Source: a virus. Taken from it: 21,460 nt of DNA. This document shows, one piece after another, positions 5,169 to 14,211 of this stretch (position 1 is the stretch's first letter; the number at the start of each line of letters is the position of its first letter). Below the pieces are notes generated by a model. It had not been told where the DNA came from, made no database searches, and saw only the letters and a program-made list of their open reading frames with translations. The position numbers and the translations under genes were made by a program. Where the stretch lies: positions 1 to 21,460 of the IMG/VR virus record IMGVR_UViG_3300044800_000169; one strand, 5' to 3'.

Positions 5169-8048
5169 GCCACGCTCGCAAAACTGATTGTTCAGATAGG
5201 GGCTTCGACAGCCGAGTTCGAATCGGCGATCAAGCAGACCTCAACGCAGCTCAAGAACTTCCAGCGAGATACGAAGGGGCTTGAACCGATCATGAACGCT
5301 GTGGGCACGGCCATTAAGGTGGTCGGGACTGCCATAATCGGAGCGTTCGTGGCCGGCGGGACCGCAGCACTTGCCTCTGGCAAGGTGATCGAACAGTACA
5401 GACTCTCGCTCACGACGCTCATGGGTAGTAGCAAGGCAGCAGGCGAGGCGGTCGCATCCGCACTGAACCTTGCCGCTAAGACCCCATTCACCGATGACCA
5501 ATTGCTTGCTGCTACCGTTGCTTTGGAAAAGTTCGGTCAGGATGCCAAGACGGTCCTTCCTCAGGTTGCGAATATGGCAGCAGCCACGAACGGCGACGTT
5601 GGACAGGCGGCAGAAGCGTACGGTCGTTTCTTGTTGGGTCAAACCAAGGCGCTGGCCTCTTTCGGTATCACAAAGGCCCAAGTCCTTACAGAGGGAGCGA
5701 AGACCGAACAGGGCATCGAGATCGCGAACCAGAAGGGGCAGATCGTCAACCAAGCTGCGTTCAATACCGCCCTGTTGTCCCTCATGGACAAACGGTTCAA
5801 GGCCGGGGCAGAATTGCAGGCCAACTCGCTGGCCGGCCTCATCAAGGGAATGAAGGACACGGGCGAGGATATTCTCAGGACCATCGCCGGGTTCTCGGAT
5901 GACGGCACGATCCGCGCTGGTAGTCTGTTCGACTTCTTCAAGCAGGGCATTACCGAAGTGTTGGCCAAGATTGAAGAGTGGAAGGCGAACGGCTCGCTGC
6001 AGGAATGGGCTGATAACGTCGGGAAGGCAATTATGGTGTTCTTCACCAACGCCAAGATCGTCTTTCTGTGGCTCGTGGATATTGCCACATGGATTGCCAG
6101 AAACTGGGAAGCGATTATTCCGGTCGTTGGTGCCGTTGTTGGGGCGTTCGTAGCCTTCAAGGCTGTCACGATCTATGTCGATGTGGCGGCCGTTGCCGTC
6201 AAACTGTTCGGGGCTGCTGTCGCCGGCACGCTCGGTCCGCTTGGCTGGATCATGGCTGCCGTTGCCGCCCTGTCGGCTGTTGTCGTCATTGCCACAGAGA
6301 AGTGGAGTGCGTACAACGCCGTCATGAACCCCAAACTGACGACAGCTTCATCGACCGCCAATATCCAGGCACTGAAAGCAGAACTGGCGCAGTTCGACAA
6401 GATCACCAAACAGAATAGTGCCACGATGGTTGCGGACGGCCATTCAACACAGGATCAGATCACTGCGTACGAAGCTGCCCGGGCGGCTGACCGCCTTGTC
6501 ATCGCAAAGAAGCTCCAGGAGAACATCGATGGAGTAAATGGGGCAGCTCGAAACAAACAGGCTACAGCACAGACGGACGCAATCGCTGAACAGAAGAGAA
6601 AGGCAGATGCGGCCGCGACCGCGATAGCGGCAGCCGAGAAACAGGGGCGCGATGCCAAGACGGCCGCAGAGAAAACGGCAGCTGATAAGGCCCTGAAGGC
6701 GGCTCAGGCTCTGGCTGCAGAAGTTCTAAAGACCAACACAGATTTAGACGATCAACTCTACAAACTCAGTCACACTCTGGTCGAGGGCCAAATCTATGAC
6801 CTCGCCAAGGCGCGCGATGCGGCGATCGCTTCCGGGGGCTCGAAGTTAACAGCAGACAAGGTCTATGTGCTTGCCGCTAAGAAGGTGTATGCCGATGCGG
6901 CGGCGGCCCAACTCATTGCCGACAACGAGGCAGCGGATAAGGCGCTGCAGGCGAAGAAAGATGCCGAGGACAAATACCTGAGTGCCCTAGCCGATTATAC
7001 CTCGAAGCAACAGGATGTCCGAAGTACTCTAGCTCGGACGATCATCGACAACTACGGCAGGCAGGAGGACGCGGCAGTCTCGGCCCTTGAATCAGAACGC
7101 GACACGGCGATTGACACCATCAATGACCAAATCGATGCGCGCAACCGGCAACTCGAGACGACCCTTGACAACATCTCCAAAGAGAAAGATGCGGCCCTGG
7201 GGATCTTCGACGTACAGATTTCGGCATTGGAAGCGGCGCATGCTGCAGCGCAACGCGCAGAGACCCTCGCCGGATTGCAGGCCAACGTCACTGCAGCCAC
7301 AACGCCAGAGGAACGCCTGCGGGCGCAGAAGGCTCTTGACAAGGAACTGGCTGATGAGGCATACAACGATAAGCTCGACAGTCTGAGAGCACAGAAAGCA
7401 GCAGCCTCCGACTTCTGGGACGCACAGACGAAGGCCGCACAGACGGTCGCTGAGTCAGATCTCCAAATACTCAAGGATCAGGTGACCGCTACCCAAAAGT
7501 CGTACGATGACCGGATCGCGTCCGTCAAGTCCTACTATGCCGACCTGATGCTCCAGCGCAATGCCGATGCGGAAGCAGAGAAACTCCTAGCCAGCAGCAC
7601 GCAAGCTGAAATCCTGGCCATGCTCGAGGGGCGGCTCGGCGACTGGAAGGCCCTCGGAGCCCAGATAAGCGACGCCATGTTCGGCGACGCACTGGCAGCC
7701 AAAGCAGCACTGCTCGCTCTTGGTGCGACAAACGTGCCAGGCACAAGCGCTCCGATCTCTCCCACGTGGAACCAGGGCGCCGGACAAGCAGGATACGGAA
7801 CCTTCCCCATCATCCAGCATGCCACTGGTGGCTACTTCACGACACCGCACATCGCGGCGATCGCAGAAGCAGGACCTGAGTTCATCGTGCCACAAAGCCA
7901 GGCAAGCGCATTCGCTGCGCGCATGGGCAGTATGCCAGTGAACGTCACCTACAACATCAATGGCGCCAGCGACATCCCGGCGATCCGTCTCGAACTGCAG
8001 CACCATGACAAGGAATTGCTAGGCATGCTACGAGGTGGCCGATGGTAA
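5166..8048 (+). CDS. Tape measure protein, apparent ATA start
   Basis: The product sets tail length and is probably ejected into the cell with the DNA. At 960 residues it is by far the longest coiled-coil protein here. From ATA 5166 it reads ATLAKLIVQIGASTAEFE, the standard N-terminus of tape measure proteins; the first ATG in frame (5292) would drop 42 conserved residues. Residues ~43-70 and ~290-380 hold hydrophobic segments typical of the membrane-inserting region. Residues ~415-770 are Ala/Lys/Glu/Asp/Gln-rich coiled coil. The C-terminus (TGGYFTTPHIAAIAEAGPEF) has the common GGxxxxPtxaxvGEaGPE-like motif. No lytic enzyme motif was seen. The frame is open upstream only to 5139. Confidence 0.9.
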   Translation: MATLAKLIVQIGASTAEFESAIKQTSTQLKNFQRDTKGLEPIMNAVGTAIKVVGTAIIGAFVAGGTAALASGKVIEQYRLSLTTLMGSSKAAGEAVASALNLAAKTPFTDDQLLAATVALEKFGQDAKTVLPQVANMAAATNGDVGQAAEAYGRFLLGQTKALASFGITKAQVLTEGAKTEQGIEIANQKGQIVNQAAFNTALLSLMDKRFKAGAELQANSLAGLIKGMKDTGEDILRTIAGFSDDGTIRAGSLFDFFKQGITEVLAKIEEWKANGSLQEWADNVGKAIMVFFTNAKIVFLWLVDIATWIARNWEAIIPVVGAVVGAFVAFKAVTIYVDVAAVAVKLFGAAVAGTLGPLGWIMAAVAALSAVVVIATEKWSAYNAVMNPKLTTASSTANIQALKAELAQFDKITKQNSATMVADGHSTQDQITAYEAARAADRLVIAKKLQENIDGVNGAARNKQATAQTDAIAEQKRKADAAATAIAAAEKQGRDAKTAAEKTAADKALKAAQALAAEVLKTNTDLDDQLYKLSHTLVEGQIYDLAKARDAAIASGGSKLTADKVYVLAAKKVYADAAAAQLIADNEAADKALQAKKDAEDKYLSALADYTSKQQDVRSTLARTIIDNYGRQEDAAVSALESERDTAIDTINDQIDARNRQLETTLDNISKEKDAALGIFDVQISALEAAHAAAQRAETLAGLQANVTAATTPEERLRAQKALDKELADEAYNDKLDSLRAQKAAASDFWDAQTKAAQTVAESDLQILKDQVTATQKSYDDRIASVKSYYADLMLQRNADAEAEKLLASSTQAEILAMLEGRLGDWKALGAQISDAMFGDALAAKAALLALGATNVPGTSAPISPTWNQGAGQAGYGTFPIIQHATGGYFTTPHIAAIAEAGPEFIVPQSQASAFAARMGSMPVNVTYNINGASDIPAIRLELQHHDKELLGMLRGGRW

Positions 8049-8728
8049 GACTCTATTGGGGCACGGGCGGAAGCGACTATACCGACGTCTCGGAGGCTGA
8101 GGCGCTGGCCATCCGCTACGAGCGCACGGTCATCACCGACCACATCCCGTACAGCAATCGTGTGGTGAGCACAGAGCAAGGCTACCAGGCGCGCATTGCC
8201 TTCTCGACCTTCATGAAAACGACGGCGACGCGCGACGCTCTCCTGGGACACTTGCCGGATGTCTACAAGGTGTCAGTCGACAGCGGGACATCCTATCGCT
8301 TGACGACTGACGTGGGACACGAAGTGAGGAGAGAATGGCTGGACTTGTGGCCCGTTGACCTGGACCTGCTGTGCGATGCCGACGCTCTCAGCGCAACACT
8401 ACACTCGGAGCCGGGAGGAGATGCTTGCCTGAATCTCGGCAACCGTCCGAGCACGCCAACCTTCGTTATCACGGTCGGCACAGAGATTGGTGCTGGCCTG
8501 ACGATCTCCGATGGCACGCGAACGCTCGTCCTGACCGGTATCTATCATGTGGCCGACGTCCTGACGATCACGAACTGGAAAGCGCTGCAGAATGCCGATG
8601 AAGTCACGTTGAACATGAGCGGTGAGTTTCCGTTGATCCCGGCAGCCGACGACGTGATTTTCACCTTCACGGGCATCACCGCGCCGGCAACCGAAGTCGT
8701 TATCGCCTATCGGGATACTTGGAGGTAG
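8042..8728 (+). CDS. Distal tail protein (Dit-like)
   Basis: The 228-residue protein follows the tape measure gene and overlaps it by 7 nt, the usual place for the Dit or phage tail family protein that joins tube, tape measure and tip. Its N-terminal half has strands such as SDYTDVSEAEALAIRYER and EVRREWLDLWPVDLDL, compatible with the ring-forming Dit belt domain. The C-terminal half (TPTFVITVGTEIG, LTISDGTRTLVLTGIY, DDVIFTFTG) is all-beta and resembles the galectin-like second domain. Assignment rests on position, length and fold pattern; no diagnostic motif was found. Confidence 0.65.
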   Translation: MVRLYWGTGGSDYTDVSEAEALAIRYERTVITDHIPYSNRVVSTEQGYQARIAFSTFMKTTATRDALLGHLPDVYKVSVDSGTSYRLTTDVGHEVRREWLDLWPVDLDLLCDADALSATLHSEPGGDACLNLGNRPSTPTFVITVGTEIGAGLTISDGTRTLVLTGIYHVADVLTITNWKALQNADEVTLNMSGEFPLIPAADDVIFTFTGITAPATEVVIAYRDTWR

Positions 8729-8731
8729 ACC

Positions 8732-10159
8732 ATGTACAAATGCTACTATAACGTAACCAGCACATCAGCCGCAGACTTTATGAGCAAATTGTACACCTAT
8801 ATCGAAGCGATGGGCTGGGTCAAGGAAAAAGGACTTGAAGTTGCCGATGGCGCCGCATGGCAGAACTCCCATGCCTACGCTCAAGGCGATATGGTCAAAC
8901 CGACAACGGCCAACGGATTCATCTACATCTGCTCGACAGCAGGAACATCAGCCGCTACAGAACCGACATGGGGAACAACACTCAAAGGAGAGACAACCTC
9001 AAGTACCGCCAAGTTCCGTGCCTATAACGTAGGGCGCGTGTATTCGTCAATTGGAGAGGCTGGTACAGAGCCAAAGAACTACGTCTATCTATATATTGCT
9101 GGCATTACAATGGCCTGGAGGCTAATAGGAATTATCGGTACGGCACAATGGGCAGCGAGCACATGGTTATGCGGTCCCTGGCCTAACCAATACGTCTATC
9201 CCCTAACCGATATTTCTGCCAACCCATGCTATGCCTTTATCTATGGGAACAAGGATTTTGTCATTGTGTGCATATTGTATTCGAGTTCCTACTATTATAT
9301 CGGATTTGGCTTTCTCACGCCCGTTTGGACTCAACGAACAACCTTGACCTCATCGGCAACCGCAGGAAGCAACGTCAATCTTGCAGTTGCGAGTTCTGCC
9401 AATGCCAAAGTTGGTCAATGGCTTCAGATGTGGGGCGCGGCTGAAGAAGGGCGCGACAAGGTAGTTGTGTCAGCGGTTCCTGATTCAACTCACATCACCG
9501 TAACAAGCCTTCCACGCAACTATTCCAGCGGTTCCTGGATTGGAATAATCCCTGTTCGAGCGATATTTTTGCGAGCAGGAAACACGCAGCTTGTAGACGG
9601 CGTGCATTATATGAACTTGGCCGATGCCGGAACGGCTGAAGGGGGATCAAATAATGCCTTCTTCTCATATCCCTTAGCAAATCAGTTGGGAAGCGAAGCG
9701 GCACCTGATTATCGTCTACAAAAATACCTATTACGACCTGCCTATTATCAAATGCAGGACTATGTATCGGGTCAACAAGGATTGTGCGTAGGTGGTTATC
9801 TTCCTACGGCTATCATTCTCCAACAGGGCAAGGTAGTCACTTCTCTGGATTTATTTCTTGTCTATGATGGATATTCCTATCCCGTGTCTGGAACAGCAGA
9901 ATCGGGAACGGCGACAACACTCACCGATACGGACAAAACGTTGACCACCGATGCCTGGATTGATTATATTCTTGTTATCACAGGAGGAACAGGCGTTGGT
10001 CAGACGCGAAGAATTATCAGCAATACTGCAACTCAATTCACCGTCACCACATGGCAGACAAATCCAGATGCGACATCGCAATATGCCGTAGTAGAAGAAG
10101 CGTGGAGACAATTAGGAAACGGCGCAGTCAATTCTCCTGTCGTCAAGGAGATTATCTAA
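8732..10159 (+). CDS. Tail structural / host-recognition protein with carbohydrate-binding motifs
   Basis: The 475-residue protein has GGAGGT 6 nt before ATG 8732. Around residues 42-80 is a WQNSHAYAQGDMVKP segment followed by FIYICSTAGTSAATEPTW, which matches the short sugar-binding repeat common in phage tail proteins (ChtBD3-like). Residues ~200-265 and ~390-460 form beta modules with TLTDTDKTLTTDAW and GTGVGQTRRIISNTATQFTV, another frequent phage adhesin module. The middle is rich in Tyr and Trp. The DNA is visibly richer in A/T than the tail genes on either side, suggesting recent exchange. It probably binds the cell surface; the exact receptor is not readable. Confidence 0.6.
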   Translation: MYKCYYNVTSTSAADFMSKLYTYIEAMGWVKEKGLEVADGAAWQNSHAYAQGDMVKPTTANGFIYICSTAGTSAATEPTWGTTLKGETTSSTAKFRAYNVGRVYSSIGEAGTEPKNYVYLYIAGITMAWRLIGIIGTAQWAASTWLCGPWPNQYVYPLTDISANPCYAFIYGNKDFVIVCILYSSSYYYIGFGFLTPVWTQRTTLTSSATAGSNVNLAVASSANAKVGQWLQMWGAAEEGRDKVVVSAVPDSTHITVTSLPRNYSSGSWIGIIPVRAIFLRAGNTQLVDGVHYMNLADAGTAEGGSNNAFFSYPLANQLGSEAAPDYRLQKYLLRPAYYQMQDYVSGQQGLCVGGYLPTAIILQQGKVVTSLDLFLVYDGYSYPVSGTAESGTATTLTDTDKTLTTDAWIDYILVITGGTGVGQTRRIISNTATQFTVTTWQTNPDATSQYAVVEEAWRQLGNGAVNSPVVKEII

Positions 10160-10347
10160 TGGCATTTGCAGTATGGACGGGCCTAAAGACAGAAGGGACA
10201 ACGGCAATTTCCAACATAGTGACGGAGACGAAACAGGCGATTATTCTATCGTTGCCTGTATTTGTCTCTAATCCACGAACCTTATTCTCTGCCTCCAACA
10301 AGGCAGCGATAATTCCTGCATATCGATGGCGTATCAAAAAGGGCTAA
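10159..10347 (+). CDS. Small protein of the tail-tip block, unknown function
   Basis: This 62-residue gene starts at ATG 10159, which overlaps the preceding stop as TAATG, with AAGGAG 8 nt upstream. A longer in-frame start at 10051 would lie inside the previous gene and is rejected. The product begins MAFAVWTGL, nearly the same as the next protein (MAFAIWTAV), and the first 12 bases of both genes are identical. The rest does not look alike. It may be a small tail-tip component or a remnant of a duplicated 5-prime end. Composition is AT-rich like its upstream neighbour. Confidence 0.6.
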   Translation: MAFAVWTGLKTEGTTAISNIVTETKQAIILSLPVFVSNPRTLFSASNKAAIIPAYRWRIKKG

Positions 10348-10998
10348 ATGGCATTTGCAATCTGGACAGCGGTAGTCCTGACAAGATGGCTGGATGCGCC
10401 TGTTCCTGTCGTTACGCATAGGGCTGCTGACCACTTCATCGCTACCTTTGATGCTATTGAAGAAGCAGTCTCCTATGAGTTTACAACAGACGGCTGCTCG
10501 ACATGGCTTCCGATTGCCTCTGGCGTTGATGTCACCACAGATAGCGCAGGGAACGCTCTTGTGGAGAGCACGCACTATCCGCTTCAAGTTCATTCTGTCG
10601 GCATAGGTGGAAATGTTTATGACACATCAATGCCAAGTACTGTCGTTGATGCGTTCACAAACCCTGCTCTGCCACCAACTCTCATGCTGTTGACTCCGCA
10701 GCCGACCGACGATCCTGCCATCTGGATCATGCGCGGGTTGGTTCAGGATTTTGGCTTGGCCGTTGTCACCATCACCTTCCAGTACGGCGCGACGATGTCC
10801 TATGGCACAAACGCCGTCCTCGAAGGGACTTACACCACTGGCGAACGGGTCGTCAAAGCGATAGCACTTGCAGCCGATACGACGTATCACTCCCGCATGA
10901 AGGGTGAAAACATGGGCGGCATCACCTACACGGCTGATGCGATCCTGTTCACGGGTAGAAAACCTCGGTGGCGCGTTTACGAGCGCCAAGTGACGTAG
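10348..10998 (+). CDS. Tail-tip protein with fibronectin III-like domain
   Basis: The 216-residue protein starts on the base after the previous stop (TAAATG). The C-terminal ~90 residues read ITFQYGATMSYGT, then ADTTYHSRMKGENMGGITY and ILFTG, the strand pattern of fibronectin type III modules common in phage tail adhesins. The N-terminal part has YEFTTDGCSTW and may be a second, weaker module. A composition shift occurs inside the gene: the first half is AT-rich like the upstream block and the second half returns to the GC of the hub gene. Its function in host contact is inferred. Confidence 0.6.
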   Translation: MAFAIWTAVVLTRWLDAPVPVVTHRAADHFIATFDAIEEAVSYEFTTDGCSTWLPIASGVDVTTDSAGNALVESTHYPLQVHSVGIGGNVYDTSMPSTVVDAFTNPALPPTLMLLTPQPTDDPAIWIMRGLVQDFGLAVVTITFQYGATMSYGTNAVLEGTYTTGERVVKAIALAADTTYHSRMKGENMGGITYTADAILFTGRKPRWRVYERQVT

Positions 10999-13802
10999 TG
11001 GCCACAACCTACAAGATTCTCGACAACATTATCGACTCACAGGTGAGTGAAGCACGCAACGCGCCGGCCGCCGCCGCACTCATCACCCTGGCGGGAACCG
11101 TCGACGTCACGCTCGGCGAAACCATCGTGTTTGCCCATGACCAAGGCGGACAGCGGGCTTACTATCCGCTGGAGGCGGTGAAGGTCGATCATGAACAGGG
11201 CAGAACGAAGGTCATCGCGCGCTCGCTCCTCTGGCAACTCTTCAACGTCCTGCTCCCGGACATGGCAGATCAGGTAGGAGAGGCATCGGTCATCATCAAG
11301 GCGGTGATCGCAGCGGCAAACGCCTTAGACTTCTGCGACATCTATGTCAACGACAGCAATATCATCGCCTCGACCCGAACCTATACCGCCGTCAACATCA
11401 GCCATCGGAAGGTCGGTGAGCTCTTCCAGGACCTGTGCAAGGACACGGCCTGCGTCATGTGGGTTGGATATGATGAGGTCAACGACAAGTTCAACGCCTT
11501 CTTCTTCCAACCGGTCTCGAGCATCGAACAAGACACGGGCGCGGTGCGCGAGGGCGTCAACATTGTGTCAGAGAATCTGCAGAAGGGATCGCTGGACGAC
11601 ATCTGCAACTACGTTCTCATGTACTATTTCCCGCGCCGGTATCCGTATGGTGAGGACTGGACAGAACCTGCTGTCATCGAAGCAGGAACGGCAGCCTGGA
11701 CCCGAGCAGCCGACTTCGTGCAGCAGGCGCACGTTCCAGGTGCGACGCGCGAAGTGCGATTGTTCCAGCGCGGACCCTGCACCACCATCAGTTCCGACTG
11801 CCTGAATCAGGACCACATCCACGTCGCAAGCACGGCGGGATTCGCAGCGACCGGCGGCATTCTGATTGCCGGTATCGGCCTTGTGTATTACCTGAGCATC
11901 ACTGGCGATCAATTCAACCTGCCAGGCGCCATCAACGGCCTCTGGAAAGCGGGCCTGACCGTGGTACAAGGCTGGCTTTCCGACTTGGGACCGGAGGTCC
12001 AGTGCGAAGTCGCTAATGTCTATATGGCACCAATTACCGAGACAGTGGATCAGATCGACCTCTATATCGAGAGCATCGTTGGAACTCCAGGCCCGATCAA
12101 GGTCTATGCTGTGAGCAGCGAGTACGGTTATCCAGCAACCTATCTCGGAACTATTACCCCGACAGCCCCGGGTTGGCAGACGCTTGAAGTCGCATGGACG
12201 GCTCCTGGACCCTACTACTATTCGCTCCACCTGGTGTTTCAGATTGAACAAGCGGCCACCATCAACGACTACTACACCCTCGGCACCGGACCGGCGGCCG
12301 TCGGCGACTTCTGGGCTTGGTACGTCTATTCGGACGCGTTCGGCGGCGGTTCCGATCCACTGCAGCAACTTTCAATCGCCTTGTGGAGCGGGCTTATGAC
12401 CGCACCCAACACCACCTGGATCTGCACAGGCGCGACGAAGGCCCTCGATCAGGCGGCATTCCTCAGCGCAAGCGGCAATGTCATGAACGACAACCGAGCG
12501 GGCACCGGTTGCATTCGATTCGTGGGCGCCGGCACGGCAAAGGTTGAAGATACCAGCGACATCGCGGAATATGACCGGCTGCATTTCTATTACAAGGGCA
12601 ACATCAGCCAAGTCGAGATCATCTGTGAAGGCGGTTCGTACTACCAGGCCCTCGGTTCGCAAAGCGACTGGAATGAGGAAACGCTGACGATCGCCGCCAT
12701 GCTCAAGTCGGGCACACCGCTCTCGACGCTCATCGCCATCAAGTTCACCATCACCGGCGGTTCCGGATGGGTCGACGGCTTGTACTTCCTGGCCCCAACA
12801 AGCGGACTGCCGGTCACCGTCCAGGATACGAATTCCATTCTCGCCTATGGCCAGCACCCCGAGGTCATCTACGCGAAGGGTGTCGCAGAAAGCAGCTACG
12901 CGTTCTCGCTTGCTGAGGCAATCGTCCTCGACCGCAAGATACCGAAGTATTCTGGGACCATCGTTGTCAAGGACACGCCCGGACGCTGGAGCCCACAGAA
13001 ATCCGTGCGCGTCATGATCGCGAGCAAGGAAATTGATGAGGTCATGGCCATCTACCAGGTCACGCACAGATACGATGGATATGTTCAGCTCGAGGTCAAC
13101 AGTTTCGAGTTCGATTACGCCCGCATCCTCGCTGGCCTTCAGAGCAGCATGGAGAATCTGCAGATCAGCGTCGGTTCGACGGTGCCCGTTGATGAGAACG
13201 TGGCGAAGCAGGCGGTGATTGTAGCGGCCCACGCCGGACGGCATGCAGCAGGGGGGTTCGATGAAATCAATGTAGGTGGGCTGAGTGGTGTCTTGACGAA
13301 TAACCAACCGACAACTTGGGCCCTTGTCGCGTTGAAGCCATCAAGCACCGTGACAGACATTGATAGTGCGGTGAGCCTCAAACACGCGGCGGCGCATACC
13401 CATCCTGAATCAGAAGTTGTCAATCTTGTGACCGATTTGGCTGGCAAGGCTCCGACATTGCATTCCCATGCTGAAAGCGAAGTGACGAATCTTGTAACTG
13501 ATTTGGCTGGCAAGGCGGCCTCTGCACATACGCATCTCTTGGCAGCAGGCGCGACAGACGTTACCGGCAGCGTAACCGATCTGAATGATGCCGTTGCAAA
13601 AAAGCATGAACACACGAATGCGACTGCATTGGCAGCGATTCCGTCTTCCAAATACAACGCCACGGCCGCTCCGACCGTCGATGACGATGTGACGCTTGGC
13701 TACGCTATTGGTTCGCGCTGGTACGACGTGACCGGCGACGCAGAGTATGTTTGCCTCGACGCCACAGACGGCGCTGCAGTCTGGTGGAAAACGACGCCAT
13801 AG
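10998..13802 (+). CDS. Tail tip hub protein with inserted sugar-binding-like region and fibre repeats
   Basis: GTG 10998 overlaps the upstream TAG as TAGTG and begins ATTYKILDNIIDSQ; a GTG at 10968 in frame is less likely. The product is 934 residues. Residues ~1-240 and ~620-730 look like the two halves of a baseplate hub (gp27/Tal type): IVFAHDQGGQRAYYPLEAVK early, and later KIPKYSGTIVVKDTPGRWSP and GYVQLEVNSFEFDYARI. Between them, residues ~310-600 are beta-rich with two jelly-roll-like segments. The last ~130 residues have H-x-H repeats of 22 residues and end in a short beta tip. It probably closes the tube, initiates tail assembly and carries the adsorption fibre. The Tal call is by position and pattern. 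Confidence 0.7.
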   Translation: MATTYKILDNIIDSQVSEARNAPAAAALITLAGTVDVTLGETIVFAHDQGGQRAYYPLEAVKVDHEQGRTKVIARSLLWQLFNVLLPDMADQVGEASVIIKAVIAAANALDFCDIYVNDSNIIASTRTYTAVNISHRKVGELFQDLCKDTACVMWVGYDEVNDKFNAFFFQPVSSIEQDTGAVREGVNIVSENLQKGSLDDICNYVLMYYFPRRYPYGEDWTEPAVIEAGTAAWTRAADFVQQAHVPGATREVRLFQRGPCTTISSDCLNQDHIHVASTAGFAATGGILIAGIGLVYYLSITGDQFNLPGAINGLWKAGLTVVQGWLSDLGPEVQCEVANVYMAPITETVDQIDLYIESIVGTPGPIKVYAVSSEYGYPATYLGTITPTAPGWQTLEVAWTAPGPYYYSLHLVFQIEQAATINDYYTLGTGPAAVGDFWAWYVYSDAFGGGSDPLQQLSIALWSGLMTAPNTTWICTGATKALDQAAFLSASGNVMNDNRAGTGCIRFVGAGTAKVEDTSDIAEYDRLHFYYKGNISQVEIICEGGSYYQALGSQSDWNEETLTIAAMLKSGTPLSTLIAIKFTITGGSGWVDGLYFLAPTSGLPVTVQDTNSILAYGQHPEVIYAKGVAESSYAFSLAEAIVLDRKIPKYSGTIVVKDTPGRWSPQKSVRVMIASKEIDEVMAIYQVTHRYDGYVQLEVNSFEFDYARILAGLQSSMENLQISVGSTVPVDENVAKQAVIVAAHAGRHAAGGFDEINVGGLSGVLTNNQPTTWALVALKPSSTVTDIDSAVSLKHAAAHTHPESEVVNLVTDLAGKAPTLHSHAESEVTNLVTDLAGKAASAHTHLLAAGATDVTGSVTDLNDAVAKKHEHTNATALAAIPSSKYNATAAPTVDDDVTLGYAIGSRWYDVTGDAEYVCLDATDGAAVWWKTTP
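13395..13526 (+). repeat. Two tandem 66-bp (22-residue) fibre repeats plus a degenerate third
   Basis: Units start at 13395 and 13461, each coding H-x-H, then ES-E-V-x-NLVTDLAGKA. A third start at 13527 (HTH) diverges after a few residues and ends KKHEH. Histidine pairs of this kind bind metal in trimeric tail fibres. The two full units are almost identical over the NLVTDLAGKA part, which suggests a recent duplication and a way to change fibre length. Confidence 0.75.
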
Positions 13803-13850
13803 ATTGACCGGAACCACATCAACTGTGAACTAGGACAGCAGGAGGTTGAG

Positions 13851-14198
13851 ATGCCCGACGGGATGGAAGTTCTTACTCAGAAGGTCGAGGACCTTACGGC
13901 AGCAGTAACAAGGGTTGACATCAACACGCAAAAGATGTCGTGGGTTCTGTCGGACGCTGACGTGGGGTTGGTCGGCCAGGTCGGGAGACTCGCGCTGGTC
14001 GTCAAGGAGTTGGAAAAGAGTCGAGACGACCACGAAACACGGATGCGGGCGCAGGAAATCCGGCACAGGACGGAAGACGACAACAGAGCAGAAGTGAAGA
14101 AGCCACTGGTTATGATGGCGTTCAGTCTGTTAGAGAAATTGATATGGGTTGGTCTAGGCGGAGTACTTGCATGGTTGTGGACTGCACGAGGAGTGTAG
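13851..14198 (+). CDS. Small coiled-coil, C-terminally membrane-anchored protein (XhlA-like)
   Basis: The 115-residue protein has AGGAGG 5 nt before ATG 13851. Residues ~5-90 are charged and heptad-like (VLTQKVEDLTAAVTRVDI, KELEKSRDDHETRMRAQE). Residues ~93-112 are one membrane span with GLGGVLAWLW near the end. That layout is the one seen in XhlA-type proteins, which help holin action at the membrane. Location between the tail tip and the amidase supports a lysis role, but small coiled-coil proteins with a C-terminal anchor are diverse and the function is inferred. Confidence 0.55.
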   Translation: MPDGMEVLTQKVEDLTAAVTRVDINTQKMSWVLSDADVGLVGQVGRLALVVKELEKSRDDHETRMRAQEIRHRTEDDNRAEVKKPLVMMAFSLLEKLIWVGLGGVLAWLWTARGV

Positions 14199-14211
14199 CC
14201 GAAGGAGACTT

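Noticed and set aside
12372-13307. Long minus-strand frame of 311 residues opposite the hub gene
   Set aside because: It is a composition shadow of the plus-strand gene. The minus frame has no ribosome site, no recognisable protein and lies wholly within a good gene. The same holds for 11568-12368 minus and 497-1042 minus.
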